Part shown: one piece after another, positions 21,626 through 34,740 of the stretch
Layout of the letters: every line of letters begins with the position of its first letter
Numbering within the stretch: position 1 is the first letter of the stretch
From: Euclidia mi
Lineage: Eukaryota > Arthropoda > Insecta > Lepidoptera > Erebidae
Direction of reading: 5' to 3'
Assembly (NCBI GenBank): GCA_944739405.2
Contig: OX123186.2
Coordinates: forward strand, 38,549,551 to 38,613,550
Length of the DNA: 64,000 nucleotides
Notes under the pieces: generated by a model
What the model was told of the DNA's origin: nothing
The model's input: only the letters and a program-made list of their open reading frames with translations
Database searches by the model: none
Position numbers and translations under genes: made by a program

Positions 21626-23416
21626 TTTTTTTATTTTAATTTGTATAACTTCATAATTGGTGAGAAGAATGTATTTTAATTAAGATTTCCATATTTCGGC
21701 GATTTCATTTTACAAAATTTCTACGTAGGCGGTGACTTAGGCAATCTATGAAAGCCATATCCAAGTCAAATTCGTGCATGAAAATGAATGTGGTCAATTT
21801 CGCCATCCTTTATTGTGCAATTTATTTTTCGTAGTTATAGACATAAAATAAGATAAACCCGCCATTCTTCGCCTAAAATTGTCTATAGAAGAATCAGGTT
21901 ATTAAAGTGAATTAAAGTGATTTGAAAATATAATTTGTTGATAGAAATCAGTAAAGTATATTGCAGAAGTATCTTTTTTGAGTATGTGGCCGTCTCTGGT
22001 GTAGTATTTTATGTAAGTGCTTATATTTATCTTGACGCTGGTAGCGACGCGTATTATACGTGCCCTTTGAAGTACGGTAAAATAAAAGTGTCATGTTACT
22101 ACCATCCATACATCAGGTGATTTATACGATCATTTCCTCAGTTCGCTAAGCTACATGTATTATTTTCCGGCAAGTCAATTCATTTTATGAACGCTACGCT
22201 ACTGTTTGGCCACGAGTGTATCATGCCATTATTCATCTAATTTAGAGTATACATTTTTACTTTACGATATTTTCTACGTTTATAAAGCTTTGGTTCATAC
22301 AGCTCCATTATACCACATCAGAAATATTAAAACTCTCTAGAAACATAAAAAAATCGCAATATAAAAGGAGAAACATAAATGAAAATCAACTTAATGTGCT
22401 TAAACCTCTCCACATTTAGCCATGTTTCCTTGGCTTTTAAATCCGGATATCCACATTCATCTTGGAGTCATTCTTTATTTTTATTAAGGGTGAATTCCAC
22501 CATAATGGTAGAGGGAATTTATTAATCAGGATGGAAGTTAAACAAGGAGACTTATGAGATGGAATATTGGCATCTTAAAGACAATATATTGTTGCGCATG
22601 AAATATGGGCACGTTTTGGGTTTACCGTTCAGGGGTACACATTCTTGATGTTATGTACTTCAAATATGCGACATTATTCAGGTATTTCGTGCGTATTGAT
22701 GGTGTGAAATACTTTTAGGGATATTTTTTACAATAAGGGGAGTATTCATTGGTTAAGATCATGAGAACACAGTGTTGGTTTACAGTTACTTGCCTGTGAT
22801 AATGCAAATTAAAGTTTGTAATAGTACATGCCACCATTTAGAAGAGTTTACACAAACCCTTAGTTGCTAAATATATAGCATACAAACCAATCACATCATC
22901 AGTTGAATGGCCAGTGAAACCAATACATTAGCAGTGATGTGTATCAAACGAACATTGGGGAGTCTTGAGGTGCCGGTCGATAAGACGAATTGGAAATGGG
23001 TGCATTTCAACAGATAAATCGAGTGATTCCGCTTGATTCATCGGCACACGCAGCTGCAAGCTTGCCAGAATCTTAGGACAAAATGTAGGAGCAAATGTAG
23101 CGAAAATGTTTCGATACGATCCAATTGCGTTCTTAACAGATTGGGTCTGTGTCCATAGCTTCATATAAATCTTTTTTAAGTATGTTAAGTTAAAGATGTT
23201 CGTATAATAACTACGAAACTTACTATTTTTAGGAATGACTTAAGACCAAATGCTGTTATCAGGGTTTCCTAAAAATAACCCTTAGTTGTAACACTATATT
23301 CCGTTCGTTCATGTGCAATTCAGCTTAGAGATTAAGTTTACTAGTTCTAAAATAGTCATGTATTTCGATAACAACAAAGATGACTATTTTGAAAGAGAAG
23401 TTTTAAGTGTTGCTTG
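21626..23416. other. No gene recognised
   Basis: AT-rich. The minus-strand open frame at 22928-23164 (78 codons) is GC-richer than its surroundings but shows no known motif, splice context or repeat. Confidence 0.45.
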
Positions 23417-23426
23417 TTTACAATAT

Positions 23427-23668
23427 ACACACATACATACATAGACTGACGCCTGTTTCCACGAAGGGGTAGGCAGAGGCATATTAAACGCCCACTTTTC
23501 GCCAGTGTTTTGATCCCACGTAATAGGTGGCGAGCCTATTGCCGCTTTTCGGGATATTTTGATTGCCAGAGCCTCGTCCGTTGATCGGCAGGTGCACCAC
23601 TTGCAGGTGAGGTTGGCTTGGGACCCTAAGTTCTTGGTGGGAACCATAATATGCACCCCATATGCTTA
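23427..23668 (-). mobile_element. SINE-like retroelement with TATG tail
   Basis: On the minus strand the element starts near GGTTCCCACCAAGAACTTAG and ends in the shared CTCTGCCTACCCCTTCG module and TATGTATG repeats. TTACAATAT occurs on both sides (about 23418-23426 and 23669-23677), a 9-bp target duplication. A near-identical copy lies at 49244-49477. No tRNA head is seen, so it may be a truncated LINE piece. Confidence 0.75.
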
Positions 23669-23968
23669 CAATATGTAAATTATATTAATTTGTATGACAC
23701 GTCTTCGAGGTCTGCGTTGGGTTGATATTTCAAAATGATATGGTGTTTTTAATAATCTTGTCACCCAGCAATCCTTTTTGTCAACTATAAAGCTGTAAGT
23801 GTTATCTACAAACAAAATCATAGTATCAAAGTGGAATTTTGAAATAGCAGAGCTGTGCCGTAAATAATCAATTTACAATGTGAATATTATAGCTAAGTAG
23901 GAATTCCAAGTTAGCGAGTAAAAGTTGACAAACTCAGACTTATATTGAGTCCATTATAAAGTAACATA

Positions 23969-25924
23969 CATACATACATACATATGCTCACGCCTTTTTC
24001 CCGTCGGGGTAGGCAGAGACAACAGATCGCCACTTGCTTCTATCCTTGCAAACCTCACGTGCTTCCTCTACATTCATTATTCTTTTCATACATGCTCGCC
24101 GGTTGCGGGTGCTTCGGACTTTTCCGTTTTTCAAGACGTCCCCAATTTGGTCCACGAACGTCTTACGAGGTCTGCCGCAACCGGCTTGCCCATACACCTC
24201 TGCCATATATATTTGATTCGTCAATCTTTCTTCACTCATTCTCTCCACGTGTCCAAACCATTTCAGCATTCCTTTCTCAATCCTTGTCACGACATCTTCT
24301 TTCAGGCCACATCGCTCTCGTATTACTGCATTCGGAATTCTATCAATCAGTCTCACCCCACACATACTACGCAGTGATCGCATCTCAACTGCGTTAATTC
24401 TGCTTGCATGCTTTTTCTGCCATACCCAACACTCACTTCCATACATCAAGGTGGGCACCAGCACTCCATTATGAACCGCCAGTCGCGCCTTTTTAGGCAC
24501 GGTTTGGCCGTTCATAAAGGCATGTAGCGCTCCATTCACACTGTTCCCCGCTATCACTCTCCTTTCAATATCACCTTCACATCTTCCATCTCTTGTAAAC
24601 ATGCTTCCCAAATATACAAATCTTTCAACTTGTCCCACATTTTCATCTTCAATCGTAATATTACACTCAGTCAAACTTTCATCCTTCTCAAACACCATCA
24701 CTTTCGTCTTTCTTGCATTAACTTTCATACCTTTCGCTTTAAAACTCTCGTTCATGCAGTCCATCATTTGTTGCAACTCATTCGCCGATGATGCAAGAAT
24801 TACTTGATCATCGGCGTATAAGAGGCACTTAACACGCAATCCTACCATATCAATCCCGCAATCAATTTCCCTCAAATCTTTCATGCAGCTATCCATGAAT
24901 AAGTTGAACAACCAGGGTGAAGCTGGACACCCCTGTCTGACACCTTTAGAGATGTCAAACCAGTCCGTATAGGCTCCATTAATTCGGACACAGGCCCTCG
25001 AATCCCTATAAAGAGATTTTAGAGCCCTTATTATAAAGTTGTCCACCCCATACATAGATAGCACCTTCCATAGTTCCTTTCTATTTACCCTATCATAAGC
25101 CTTTTCCAAGTCTATGAACGCGCAATATACCTTCTGGTTTTTTGCCAGACATTTTTCGGTAACGCAGCGCAAGGAAAAGACTTGATCCGTACATCCCATT
25201 CCCTTCCGAAATCCTGCTTGCACATCCCATATCTTGTCATACGTCACGTTTACTACTCTATCAATCAATATTCTGGCATACATTTTTCCAACAACACTGA
25301 GAAGGCTGATCCCGCGATAATTTTGACATTCCTGCTGCGAGCCTTTGCCTTTATAAATTGGAACAAGCACTGCCTTGGTCCAGTCATCTGGAACTTGGCC
25401 CTGTTTCAAGGACAGATTAAAAAGGCGATGCAGCAGGTTTACTGTAAGTCCCTCGCCAGCCTTCAACATTTCAGACGTCACTCTATCGAACCCAGCAGAC
25501 TTTCCTGACCTCATACTTTTTAGAGCTTTCATAATTTCATCCTTTCTAATTTCGTCATCCGGGCCCACACACGCATCTTCGATTATCTCTTCTCGCTCTG
25601 TTTCACTCATGTCTTTCTCAAATAAACTCTCAAAATATTTTTTCCAGCAATCCAGTATAATTCTTTCTTCATTCATGACCTCACCTTTTTCATTCCTAAT
25701 CACTTTCATCAATGTATTCATATTCTTCCCTCGCGCTTCTTTGACGAGTTTCCAAAACAGTTTTATATTGTCTTGGAAACTTGCGCCGAATGGCTTCTCA
25801 TATTTCTCCTTTTTCTCATTCTTCTTCCTCTCTATACATTCTTTAACTTTAGCTTTCACACACCTATACTTGTCCTTCATTTCTTTAACACGATCTTCTT
25901 TCATACCACCACTAGCTCTATTCG
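23969..25924 (-). mobile_element. 5'-truncated RTE-like LINE, frame intact
   Basis: The insertion is flanked by the 15-bp direct repeat TTATAAAGTAACATA (23954-23968 and 25925-25939). On the minus strand it starts within the region before the reverse transcriptase and ends 19 bp after the pol stop codon in TATG repeats. The endonuclease domain is missing because of 5' truncation. The lack of any stop or frameshift over 640 codons points to recent insertion. Confidence 0.93.
23988..25924 (-). CDS. RTE-like reverse transcriptase, 5'-truncated, about 644 aa
   Basis: This is the reverse transcriptase part of a LINE pol protein, which in a full element copies its RNA at a nicked chromosomal site. 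The frame remains open 37 bases upstream into host DNA, but the first ATG is inside the element at 25904 (MKEDRVKEMKDK). Numbering from the upstream open frame at 25961, the motifs are GKSAGFDRVTSEML (153-166), PIYKGKG (201-207), motif A FIDLEKAYDRV (Asp284), RQGCPASPWLF (342-352), catalytic YADD (382-385), then WFGHVERM and GRPRKTF in the C-terminal part, ending SKWRSVVSAYPDGKKA. The endonuclease is absent, so retrotransposition is not expected. The assignment to the RTE group is by motif impression; decayed 3' relatives lie at 30085-30195 and 37380-37650. Confidence 0.9.
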
Positions 25925-25939
25925 TTATAAAGTAACATA

Positions 25940-27092
25940 AGAAACCTAATAACGTAGTCACATCAACACGACTGCTTGTTTTAAATCATTATTGAGATTT
26001 GATTGTAAGTATGGCATTAAAATAAAGGTGATTGGAAACAGGTGCAGTCGTTTGCACATAGATGAACGAATAGTTTGTAACGTAAAGTTACAAACTGTTT
26101 AATAGATCAATCAGTGGTATGGATAATCTTACTAACGTATCGCCAATTTCATAACATAGCGCTCTAACATTCAGTCTTACTTTTACGGGTTGTCAGTCTA
26201 ACTGGCTAAAGATATACTTACCGTACCGTATATCCGTTTATTTTTTTGGAAGACATTTTCAAATCTAACAATATAATAATCATCTGTTGGACAAGCAACA
26301 GATAAAGTATCTGAATTATTAACAAGTTGCATTAGAATTATATTCCAATCAAATAATGCATTTCATACATGACGTACCTATTTAAACAACAAAATGACTG
26401 CTCATGTTTTCAGCTAAAATGAAGAATTATTAAAATTAAATACGAATGTAATGCTGACAAAGCTTCAAAGGTTTTACCAAGCAGAAACAGTAAGTACAAA
26501 ATGGATACATCAATGTACAATAATAAATTGTTACGTAAAAGTAATTTAATAATGTATAAATCTACTGTGAATGGAATTGAAATCTATATAATGGTTTGTA
26601 CTCAGGCAAATATGAGTACTGAACAGAATGACAATAATGAGAAACATTCGGCGAAAAGCGTAGAACACAAATAACAATACTACACTGACTATTGTACGGT
26701 TAGAGAAAATGTATAATTGCACTCGTATATAGAATGTAATGCTGGAAGGAATACGGAAGCACTTGAGAAACAATCTGTACTACTAAAATACTTTTGACTA
26801 AGTTTATAGTTGAAACGTGGGATGAAATTCTCAATCTAACCAATTTGTAGGCAAAATATATAATGTGTATTGGAAATCATTTCTGTATTTTTTTAATCAC
26901 AGTGTAAATATAAAAAAATACTGAATCATTTATTATTCCAATACCTATGTATATATTGTATATGATAATATTCTAAACCAAAACAAAACTTTGATCAAAC
27001 TAAATCAGACTGCAATTTGCGGCATCGATATATTTTTTTTGTGTTCAAATAAAAATCTTTTTCTTTTTTTTTCTATTTTAAAAGACAACTAC
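25940..27092. other. No gene recognised
   Basis: Very AT-rich. Only short, featureless open frames. Confidence 0.5.
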
Positions 27093-27284
27093 CGCACTAG
27101 GAATAAATCCTGTGTCACGGGCGACTTTACAAACATACAAGCAATGGAAACAATGATCACCCAGACTCGAAACAATAATTTATGGATCACACAAAATATT
27201 GTCTCGTGTGGGAATCGAACCCACAACACTCGGCGCAGCGTCAAGCGGCGAGGCGGCCGCTTAAACCACTACGCCAACCGTGCG
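27093..27284 (-). mobile_element. tRNA-derived SINE (family B)
   Basis: On the minus strand: A-box-like TGGCGTAGTGGT, canonical B-box GGTTCGATTCC, then the family body, ending CAGGATTTATTCCTAGTGC. It is clearly related to 2583-2765 and better preserved in the promoter boxes. Confidence 0.85.
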
Positions 27285-29059
27285 TCTGAATATTACTCGT
27301 ATGTACGTAAAAATGCAACCGACAATCTGATGTTAGTTTAGATAATCGATTCAGCGCGGTACTTTTTTCAGACACACATAACGACGTGAAAATAACAAAG
27401 GCAATTTCTGTTTCAGTTGAAATTTTAGGCGCGTTTTTTGACGCGAGCGCGATTTATTTACATTCGGCGGTTTGCACGTCCAAAGTAATTAAAGAGAACA
27501 CATCGATCGAACGTTTACTAGGTTTGTATATTAGTACTTTGCATGTACTATTGGATCAATTTAATATACTGGCAAGCAAGTTTGTGTTTTGTATCGGTCG
27601 GTCTAAACACTTCGTGTGCAACTATATTTTTGTGTTTAGGATAACACTGAAAATAGTATTCTTTATTCGTATGAGTGTATGGCCAACTCTGGTGTCTTTT
27701 CATAAAAACAAAAAAACACAAACACTCTTTTCCAGCAATAACCGGGACTGACAGGATTACGAACCCATCCAAGTGGTGACTTGTGTAAGTGTTGCTTAAC
27801 TTTGGTGACTTATTTAGTCCCACTTTGAACTTTAAAAGTATGGTCAAAGGCTGTATATATAACAAAACGCTTTGTCAAAGTAATATGAATTGACAATTCC
27901 TTCAGCAACCGTAGACCCAGCGATAATAAACCAAGCCGTCCCCGTTACCGTCCTAAACTACAGAACGAGCACTTACGAATTTCTTCCACTGTAATCTACC
28001 ATCCACTTAGTGAACTATTTTATCAGTTCGAATACCTCGAATGATGATGCAAGAGTTGGGTGGCGTTTGAATAAAACTTACCGTGAAAAGAAATTGCTAT
28101 ATGTACCAGTAAATTACAATGCCCACATTACAATGATAAAGCTGAACCTTATTTTCAGACATGATCACAAACAAGTGATACTTTTTCTTAGTAAGGGCGA
28201 GACAATATTTCATTTTCGCTCTTCACGGTATGTAATTTTATTACTGGGATCAATTTTACGACATTCGATACTTTTACGGTTGTTGAGCTTTAAACGTAAA
28301 AGGGTTATAGTTACGGTCCACGATACTTACCCTTCTTTGTCCTCGTATGGAACTTTGAGAAGCAATTTTATGTTTTTAATAGATTCTCGTTTTATTACCG
28401 TACAACAGTATATGAGATTTATAAAGGTTAAGATGTAAAATGTTACTTTACGACGCAATCAGTATTTCACGGCTTTAATAAGAGGTGTGTTTGATTAAGT
28501 ACGTAATGCCGTGTCGCGCATTCTTAATGTTCCTTGAGGGGTATTGCAAGAAGCTTCCTATGAGTTATCGTGAAAAGATTACACATAGATTAAGGCGCGA
28601 TCCTAAGCGACTGTTTTGGTAAATGAGGGGGTGAAGCAGGGGAGGTGAAGGGAGCTTAGCTCCGTCTACTGCGGGGCGCCCCCCTTCATTCTTGTCGCGT
28701 GCGGCCGTATTCTGGTGACATCCGTATTCCAATATTTCAAAATCGCAAGCAAAACGTTTTAGCATATTGAATTGAGATACTGACATTAAAATTTATATTA
28801 CATACATCAATCTGTTTGTACAATATAGGCATAGCGCAATTTTTGTTCTCAGTGCAGCCATGAGCAAAACTGATTTACATTAGACGTTATAGGTATTAAT
28901 AGTTGACGAAAGTAGGTAATACCTACGTGCCGTAAGATGATAAAAATAATTAAGTCAGTTCCATGTATGGAGAGGCCATTATTATGTTTGTTTTGTTTTT
29001 GTATAAAAATAGTGAAGCAGTGCATAGAATACCTACATCTAATTCCATTCCTGCCAGTT
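27285..29059. other. No gene recognised
   Basis: Mixed composition. Open frames of 105-142 codons (27386-27751 plus, 27548-27865 minus, 28010-28438 plus) have no recognisable domain and overlap on opposite strands. A GC-rich purine patch lies near 28620-28690. Confidence 0.4.
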
Positions 29060-29170
29060 TTCAAATCTGTTTTGCAATAAATTGGCTGTGACATACGGGC
29101 GGACAGACAGACAGACATTGCGAATCTGTAAGGGTTCCGTTTTTACAATTTTTGGCTACGGTACCCTAAA
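29060..29170. repeat. Lepidopteran repeat end with GGGTTCCGT hairpin
   Basis: AGGGTTCCGT and, 17 bases later, ACGGTACCCT form a short inverted pair, preceded by GACAGACAGACAGACA. The pattern is familiar from lepidopteran interspersed repeats. The class is unknown. Confidence 0.4.
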
Positions 29171-29311
29171 AAACACAATACTGTTCTACTAAGCGCAAAA
29201 GCCGTATCTCAACTAAAGCGAGTTACGAGATAATTGAAGTTTAGTAAAAGTTGATTTCTTTTATTTATTTATGGATGTTATTGTAATTATAAGTATAATT
29301 ATTATGGTAAA

Positions 29312-29912
29312 GGTTTCGAAATACGTCGCCGTTTTTAGGGGTTGTGAGTGATTGGAGAGGGAGGAGGAGGTCTTGAAACCCCCCTCACAATTTTCACTTG
29401 CCGGAAATACTTGGTTTCCTCTGAAAAAATAAATCTCCAAACATCGGTGTGTATGGCACTGCCAACTTCCACATTCATCACACTAGTTTAATAAACTAAG
29501 GTTGACGGAGCCCTGCGAAGGGCTTCTATTTTCGGATTAAGGGTCAAAAGAGAACCTAACATAACCTATTTATTTACTTATTACAGTCGCACCTAACCCT
29601 GGGCACTCGAAAGCAATGACGCACAAATTTGACATTAGCTGTCAATTTGATCATTCCAAGATGGCAGTTTTGCGTTTCGTTTCACGGTTTTCACATAAAA
29701 TCTAAAAATGACATTTTTAAAACTGTACTAAAGTATAAAAACTGCGTTCCGTTTTGCATAATTGCCGAAGTATTTATGAAATTTTGGAAATTGTTTAAAA
29801 ATATTTAGACGCAACTCCGGCAGCCAAAATTACTTTTAGGGGATTAAAACGGACTTCCTTAAGCCCCCTACACTACCAATACCCTCAAATTCAGGCGACT
29901 CGTTTCGAAACC
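29312..29912. mobile_element. Candidate foldback element with diverged inverted ends
   Basis: The ends both read GGTTTCGAAA, then CGTCGCC or AGTCGCC (left 29312, right inverted from 29912). Weaker similarity continues for some 50 bp. ATTATTAT occurs close outside both ends but is low-complexity. No coding frame. Confidence 0.4.
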
Positions 29913-30084
29913 CATTATTATTTTTCAAAATAGATAAACATCAAAAATATATGTGGATGTACCTTATTCATGATATACTGCTATGTCGCTTAGAAAATTA
30001 TAGAATTAGAATTTGAGTTACTGCTTTTTCGTTAGCTCTCCTAATACAGGTTTGTATGTAAAATATAAAAATTATGCCCATCTC

Positions 30085-30195
30085 TGGATGGGAGTGAATG
30101 AAGCAAGAGAGATATGTCAGGATCGTTGCAAATGGCGTTCCGTAGTCTCTGCCTACCCCTCCGGGAAATAGACGTGAGTCTATGTATGTATGTAT
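30085..30195 (+). pseudogene. 3' end of RTE-like LINE
   Basis: The plus strand encodes MNEAREICQDRCKWRSVVSA then YPSGK and a stop, followed by TATGTATG repeats. This matches the C-terminus of the LINE at 23988 (EAREVCKDRSKWRSVVSAYP). It is a short 5'-truncated insertion. Confidence 0.8.
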
Positions 30196-33178
30196 GTTAT
30201 CGCAGTATGCAGATTCAATTGCGCAGTGCACTTTAAGCGAAAACTTTGGAACGTCCCAATTGATCGTTACTACCCTATAAGAATTGTTTTGGAGATAGTA
30301 GTTTATTGACATAATGTAGCTAAAAAGAAACTCAAACCCCTTTAGCTTTAGTCTTGATTAGTGATACTATCCTTATCGTCGAATACAGTCGAACAAATTT
30401 GGGTGAATAAAATCATTCACTTTTGTTTCTAGTACGCCTTTTCTTTCTTGGACCGAACTAGCAAACTATTTATATTAATAAATGATGTCATGGCTGCGAC
30501 GTTTCCCAGAAAACAGGAATATGATCTCGGTGGGTCAGTCAGGGTTATTTTTCTTTCATGATTATAGAACTATACCGCTGTGAAATATCTCCAGTGGAAC
30601 CGTTTGAGACTTTTGTCGGAAGCAGTTGGGTTTAGATGCTTGTAAAAATATATTTAGGTGCAATAACTGTCGGTACACTTCATATTATAATATACAAATA
30701 TATTTAAGGTTTATTTCAATGGAACTACATGCTTTTACATTTAGCAAAAAATTTTGCGGAATGTCTGAGATACTGTATCCGTGTTCCGATACAAGAATAA
30801 AGTTCTATAGTTTTGAAACTATATTCTACAACTTCAGTTTAATCGAACACTATTTTGTGAACACGAGGTGCGAGAACCTTTTAGAAGTTTACAAGAAATT
30901 GTACAGACGCCGCCACAGTCACTGTCGCCTGAAACTTATATGAATAATACATAAGCCAATACTTCGACGAAATCGAGAATTAATTCTAGCAAGTGATACC
31001 GCATGACTGGTTTTATACAGACAAGGCACGTTTACAGCATTGATGGATGTGCTGAATATTGTACGTCATATTTGAATGAAATAGTGACCCATATCAAATA
31101 TGTTCGAATTCGAAGTGTAGTGAACAATATTTGTAAAACTATAAATAAGAAAATTCGAATAAAAACTGGCAAAGCACGCGAACCACTTAATGTTCTTACT
31201 AACGTCATGAAATAATAAAATAATTTAGAACGACGATGTCCTGACTGGTATGTCCTCTGGAGTCGTGCCAAGCACCGAGGGATGCAGTGTTATCCAAGCT
31301 TCGAGCATAAGCTTTTAAGAAGCATACTCCTGTCTAAGTTTTCCGTTATTATAAAATACTAGAGGCGACGCAAATAGCTTTGTAGTAGAACTTGGCTGGA
31401 TTTTTCGATGTTTGAAGCAACGGTTATGGGTTGAACTGATGTGGTAGTGAGCGCTTGCTCGCAAATTTTTATCACAGCCAATGTCGTGCATCTCAACGGC
31501 GTATGGGCTTCGATAATCCGTGCATAAGCATTCCATTTGCACGTGACATGTATCGCACGAGTTATGTGTTGCCGCGTTAGTTGGCACATATTGCAGCGTA
31601 TTAAATTAGACGTTTCATAGATAGCGTGATATTGGTACAGTTGGAGTGTGCGGCGCGCACATGCGTGACAGTGGCCGCGTCTCATGCATCATGCAAGCGA
31701 AACCTGCATCCAATCGCTCTTACATTTAGGTTATAGCTCACCGCTTTAGTGATAAATCGCCTCTCAGAAGGAAACTTGTAGTATCATCACGAGTCCCGGC
31801 CATGTGTTATCATCGCTGGCTTTTATCAGATTTTTCCAGCTGGTTACGAGAGCTCATGTAAAATGCATGCGGCACCTATGTATGTAATTGCTATAACAGT
31901 TTTAGCATTACCGCTAAAATCACACACGATGTTCTGGTAGGCATGTCTTTAAAATATTTTAGCTGCTAACTACGTGACTATATTATCACCTAAATGCATT
32001 TCAAAAGCTTAAACATGTTATTTCCTTGTGTGGATGTGACTGGTAGAATAATGTATGAAATTCAATTTAAGTATGAATACAGGTAGAAGCATGACGTGCT
32101 TAACATAGCAATGTGGTTCTCTGAGGTAAATATCAAATTCAAGTGGTCTGCCATCCAAGTGGTGTCTGCTGCTGACTTTGTTTGACTTTTCTGATCCAAT
32201 TTAAAAGGAGGCAAATCATACCTTACTCGTATTACTTGAACAGCCAATTATCAAATCTAAACTAGGTACCTACTACAAATAAATTCAATAACAATTTATC
32301 CCCGTTGTGAAGCTTATAGCTTAAAACGTGTAATCGACAACTAACTAACTAACTGCGATGCAATATCAGTACAATATGAGCTCTGATATTGTCATTTCGT
32401 ATTAAATGGAAGTAATTGGAATTCTCTTCGAGTGTGAAATTCGCGTCTTCATTGAACGACTAGACGGAAAAGACCTCTCATACAATATGTATAAGCCACA
32501 ATATGTCGGTTTATTTGCTCTTATATTAATGCTGTCTTTATTTATTGGTCGTTTAGATGTAGGTATTGTGGCTGGGTCATTGTGTTAGGGGCCATAATTC
32601 ATCAGATGTCGGAGCGTCTGTGGTCCACCTATAATGCGAGGTTATGTGGATATAACTTTGGATAATTTATAGCATTTAATCAGTAATTCTGAATTGCGTA
32701 CGATTTGTTTCCAATTACCATATTAGTAATACGAATTGTTTATATATAAGAAACAAAGAAGTGCTGGCCTATTTACAGTTGTTTTATAGCACTAAATAAT
32801 CATTGTCTAAAATACAAACTATTATAGGAGTTTCATTTCTCATTCAATTTTATCTGTTAAATATTTCATGGAAGTATCCATTTTTACAATTTATATAAAG
32901 CCACTTATGCACCCAATATCCGCTACGTAATATATCGGCAATATCGAGAGTTTAAATTAAGTTGAATGACGATAAATTACATTGCAACCTTTTCATAATA
33001 ATTCGCTTACATTCTCTATAAATTCACATTACAGTTTGTCCTCAATAAATTTATGTTTGCTTGATGTGGTTTTATTGTCCATTTTGGTTGTTTTTTAACA
33101 TAATTGCCGATCTGGTATTAATAACATGTATATGGATATTAAATAAGGTAATAGAGTATATTTCGGGGAATTGTGAAC
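30196..33178. other. No gene recognised
   Basis: AT-rich. Open frames up to 108 codons occur on both strands without motifs. The 31315-31685 minus frames overlap each other in two registers, as expected by chance. An AACT microrepeat lies near 32340. Confidence 0.45.
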
Positions 33179-33194
33179 AGATAAATCTACTTTT

Positions 33195-34724
33195 CTCTCT
33201 CTCTCTCTCTTCCTCGCCTTATCCCATTATTTGGGGTCGGCTCTCCTAGTAACTCGTCGCCAGAAATGTCTGTCCTGGGTCGTCTCAGCTGATGTTTGTG
33301 CCTTTTTCATGTCCTTATTTACAGTGGCTATCCATGTTTTTCGGGGTCTTCCTCGACGTTTTGGTGGTGGGTACAGTATCTGTACTTTCCGAGTCATGTG
33401 TTCAGGTGAACGCCGCATGACATGTCCGTACCATCTGAGACGGCTTTCTTCCAGTTTCCCAGGGATAGGTCTTACTCTGAAGCTGCCACGTATATTGTTC
33501 AGTATGCGGTCCAGTAACGTAACACCTCCCGCCCAACGCAACATTCTCATTTCTGCAGCGTGTAGTTTGTCCTCTTGTTTTTTCTTTAAAGGCCAGCACT
33601 CGGCACCATACATCATAGCTGGGCAAACTGCAACTTTGTACACTTTACCCTTTATGTGTACCGGCATTCTGCTATCGCATAAGACTCCTGACAGTTCTCT
33701 CCACTTTATCCAGCCTATATTTATTCGATGAGCTACATCGGCATCTATAGATCCGTCCTTGGCGATGATAGAGCCTAAGTATTTAAAGCTCTCTACTTTT
33801 TTAATGGAGTACCTTGCAGGTGGATGGTGTCAGATGTTTTTACGCCACTTAAGTTACAATGCAGGTATTCAGGTATTTCTAATTCGGCTCTGAATTTTTC
33901 CAGCTCGATTTGCAAGTTACTGGCGTTCTCGCTGATTAGAACAATATCATCTGCGTAGAGGAGGTTCCATGGTGGTGGTTGCTGAAGTTTGGCGGTCAGA
34001 TGATTCATAACCAGGTTGAAAAGAAGTGGACTTAGTGCCGATCCCTGGTGCACACTGACTCTTACTTCGAACTCTTCACTCGTTCCTGCAGCGCAACGCA
34101 CTTTGGTTTTGACGTTTTTGTACATGTCTGTTACAATATAAATGTAATATTCCGGTACGTTATGTGCTCGCATTGCTTCCCATATTAATTGCCTCGGAAC
34201 TCGGTCAAAAGCCTATTCCAAATCGATGAACACCATATGTAAGTCCACCCCGTAGTCTCTTTATTGTTCCATCAAAATCCTGACCGTGTGGATAGCGTCT
34301 ATGGTAGACTTACCAGTGACAAAGCCGCATTGGTTTTCTGAGACTTCTGTAAGCTGGAGCAGTCTATTGCTTATAACTCTTTCCCATATCTTAAGGGAAT
34401 GTGATATTAGTTTGATTGCCCCGTAGTTCTCACATAGTCTAACATCCCCTTTATTTCATAGAACGGTACTGTTTCTCCAGTCATCCGGTATCTCATCAAT
34501 CAGAACTCTATTGAAGAGGTTTGTTTGAAATACTACTCCATCCATACCCAGTTTCTTCCACAATTCTGCGGGAATATTGTCGGGTCCTGTCGCCTTATTA
34601 TTTGCCATTACACGAATAGCATTGTGCGTCTCTTCCCGTGTTATACAGGGTATAGGCCCTATGATGGGTAGGGGAGGTATGCGTGGGTCTTGGCTCGGAT
34701 ATGTTTCGTTCAGAAGATGAGAGT
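33195..34724 (-). mobile_element. 5'-truncated RTE-like LINE, decayed
   Basis: The element is flanked by AGATAAATCTACTTTT (33179-33194) and AGATAAATCCACTTTT (34725-34740), a 16-bp target duplication with one difference. On the minus strand the 3' end is GGGATAAGGCGAGGAAGAG followed by GA repeats. It differs from the family at 23969 in its 3' end and tail. Confidence 0.9.
33227..34700 (-). pseudogene. RTE-like reverse transcriptase pseudogene
   Basis: Minus-strand motifs in order: ATGPDNIPAELW, CGFVTGKSTIDAIHTVR, FIDLE then AFDRVP, HQGSALSPLLFNLVM, LLYADDIVLI, KYLGSIIAKDG, MYGAECWPLKK, RLRWYGHVMRR, GRPRKTW and the C-terminus WRRVTRRADPK. In-frame stops occur at 34261-34263 (TAA) and 34213-34215 (TAG, in place of the usual Lys of the DLEKAFD block). 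A 1-base loss in an A-run near 33795 shifts the frame between the palm and the C-terminal part. The RNA would not make a full protein. The endonuclease is missing. The family is abundant in Lepidoptera; the clade name is an inference. Confidence 0.88.
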
Positions 34725-34740
34725 AGATAAATCCACTTTT

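Noticed and set aside
22928..23164. 78-codon minus-strand gene
   Set aside because: No motif, no splice context and no supporting neighbour; only mildly GC-richer than its surroundings.
27386..28438. Three 105-142-codon genes
   Set aside because: Two of them overlap on opposite strands and none shows a recognisable fold, repeat or start context.
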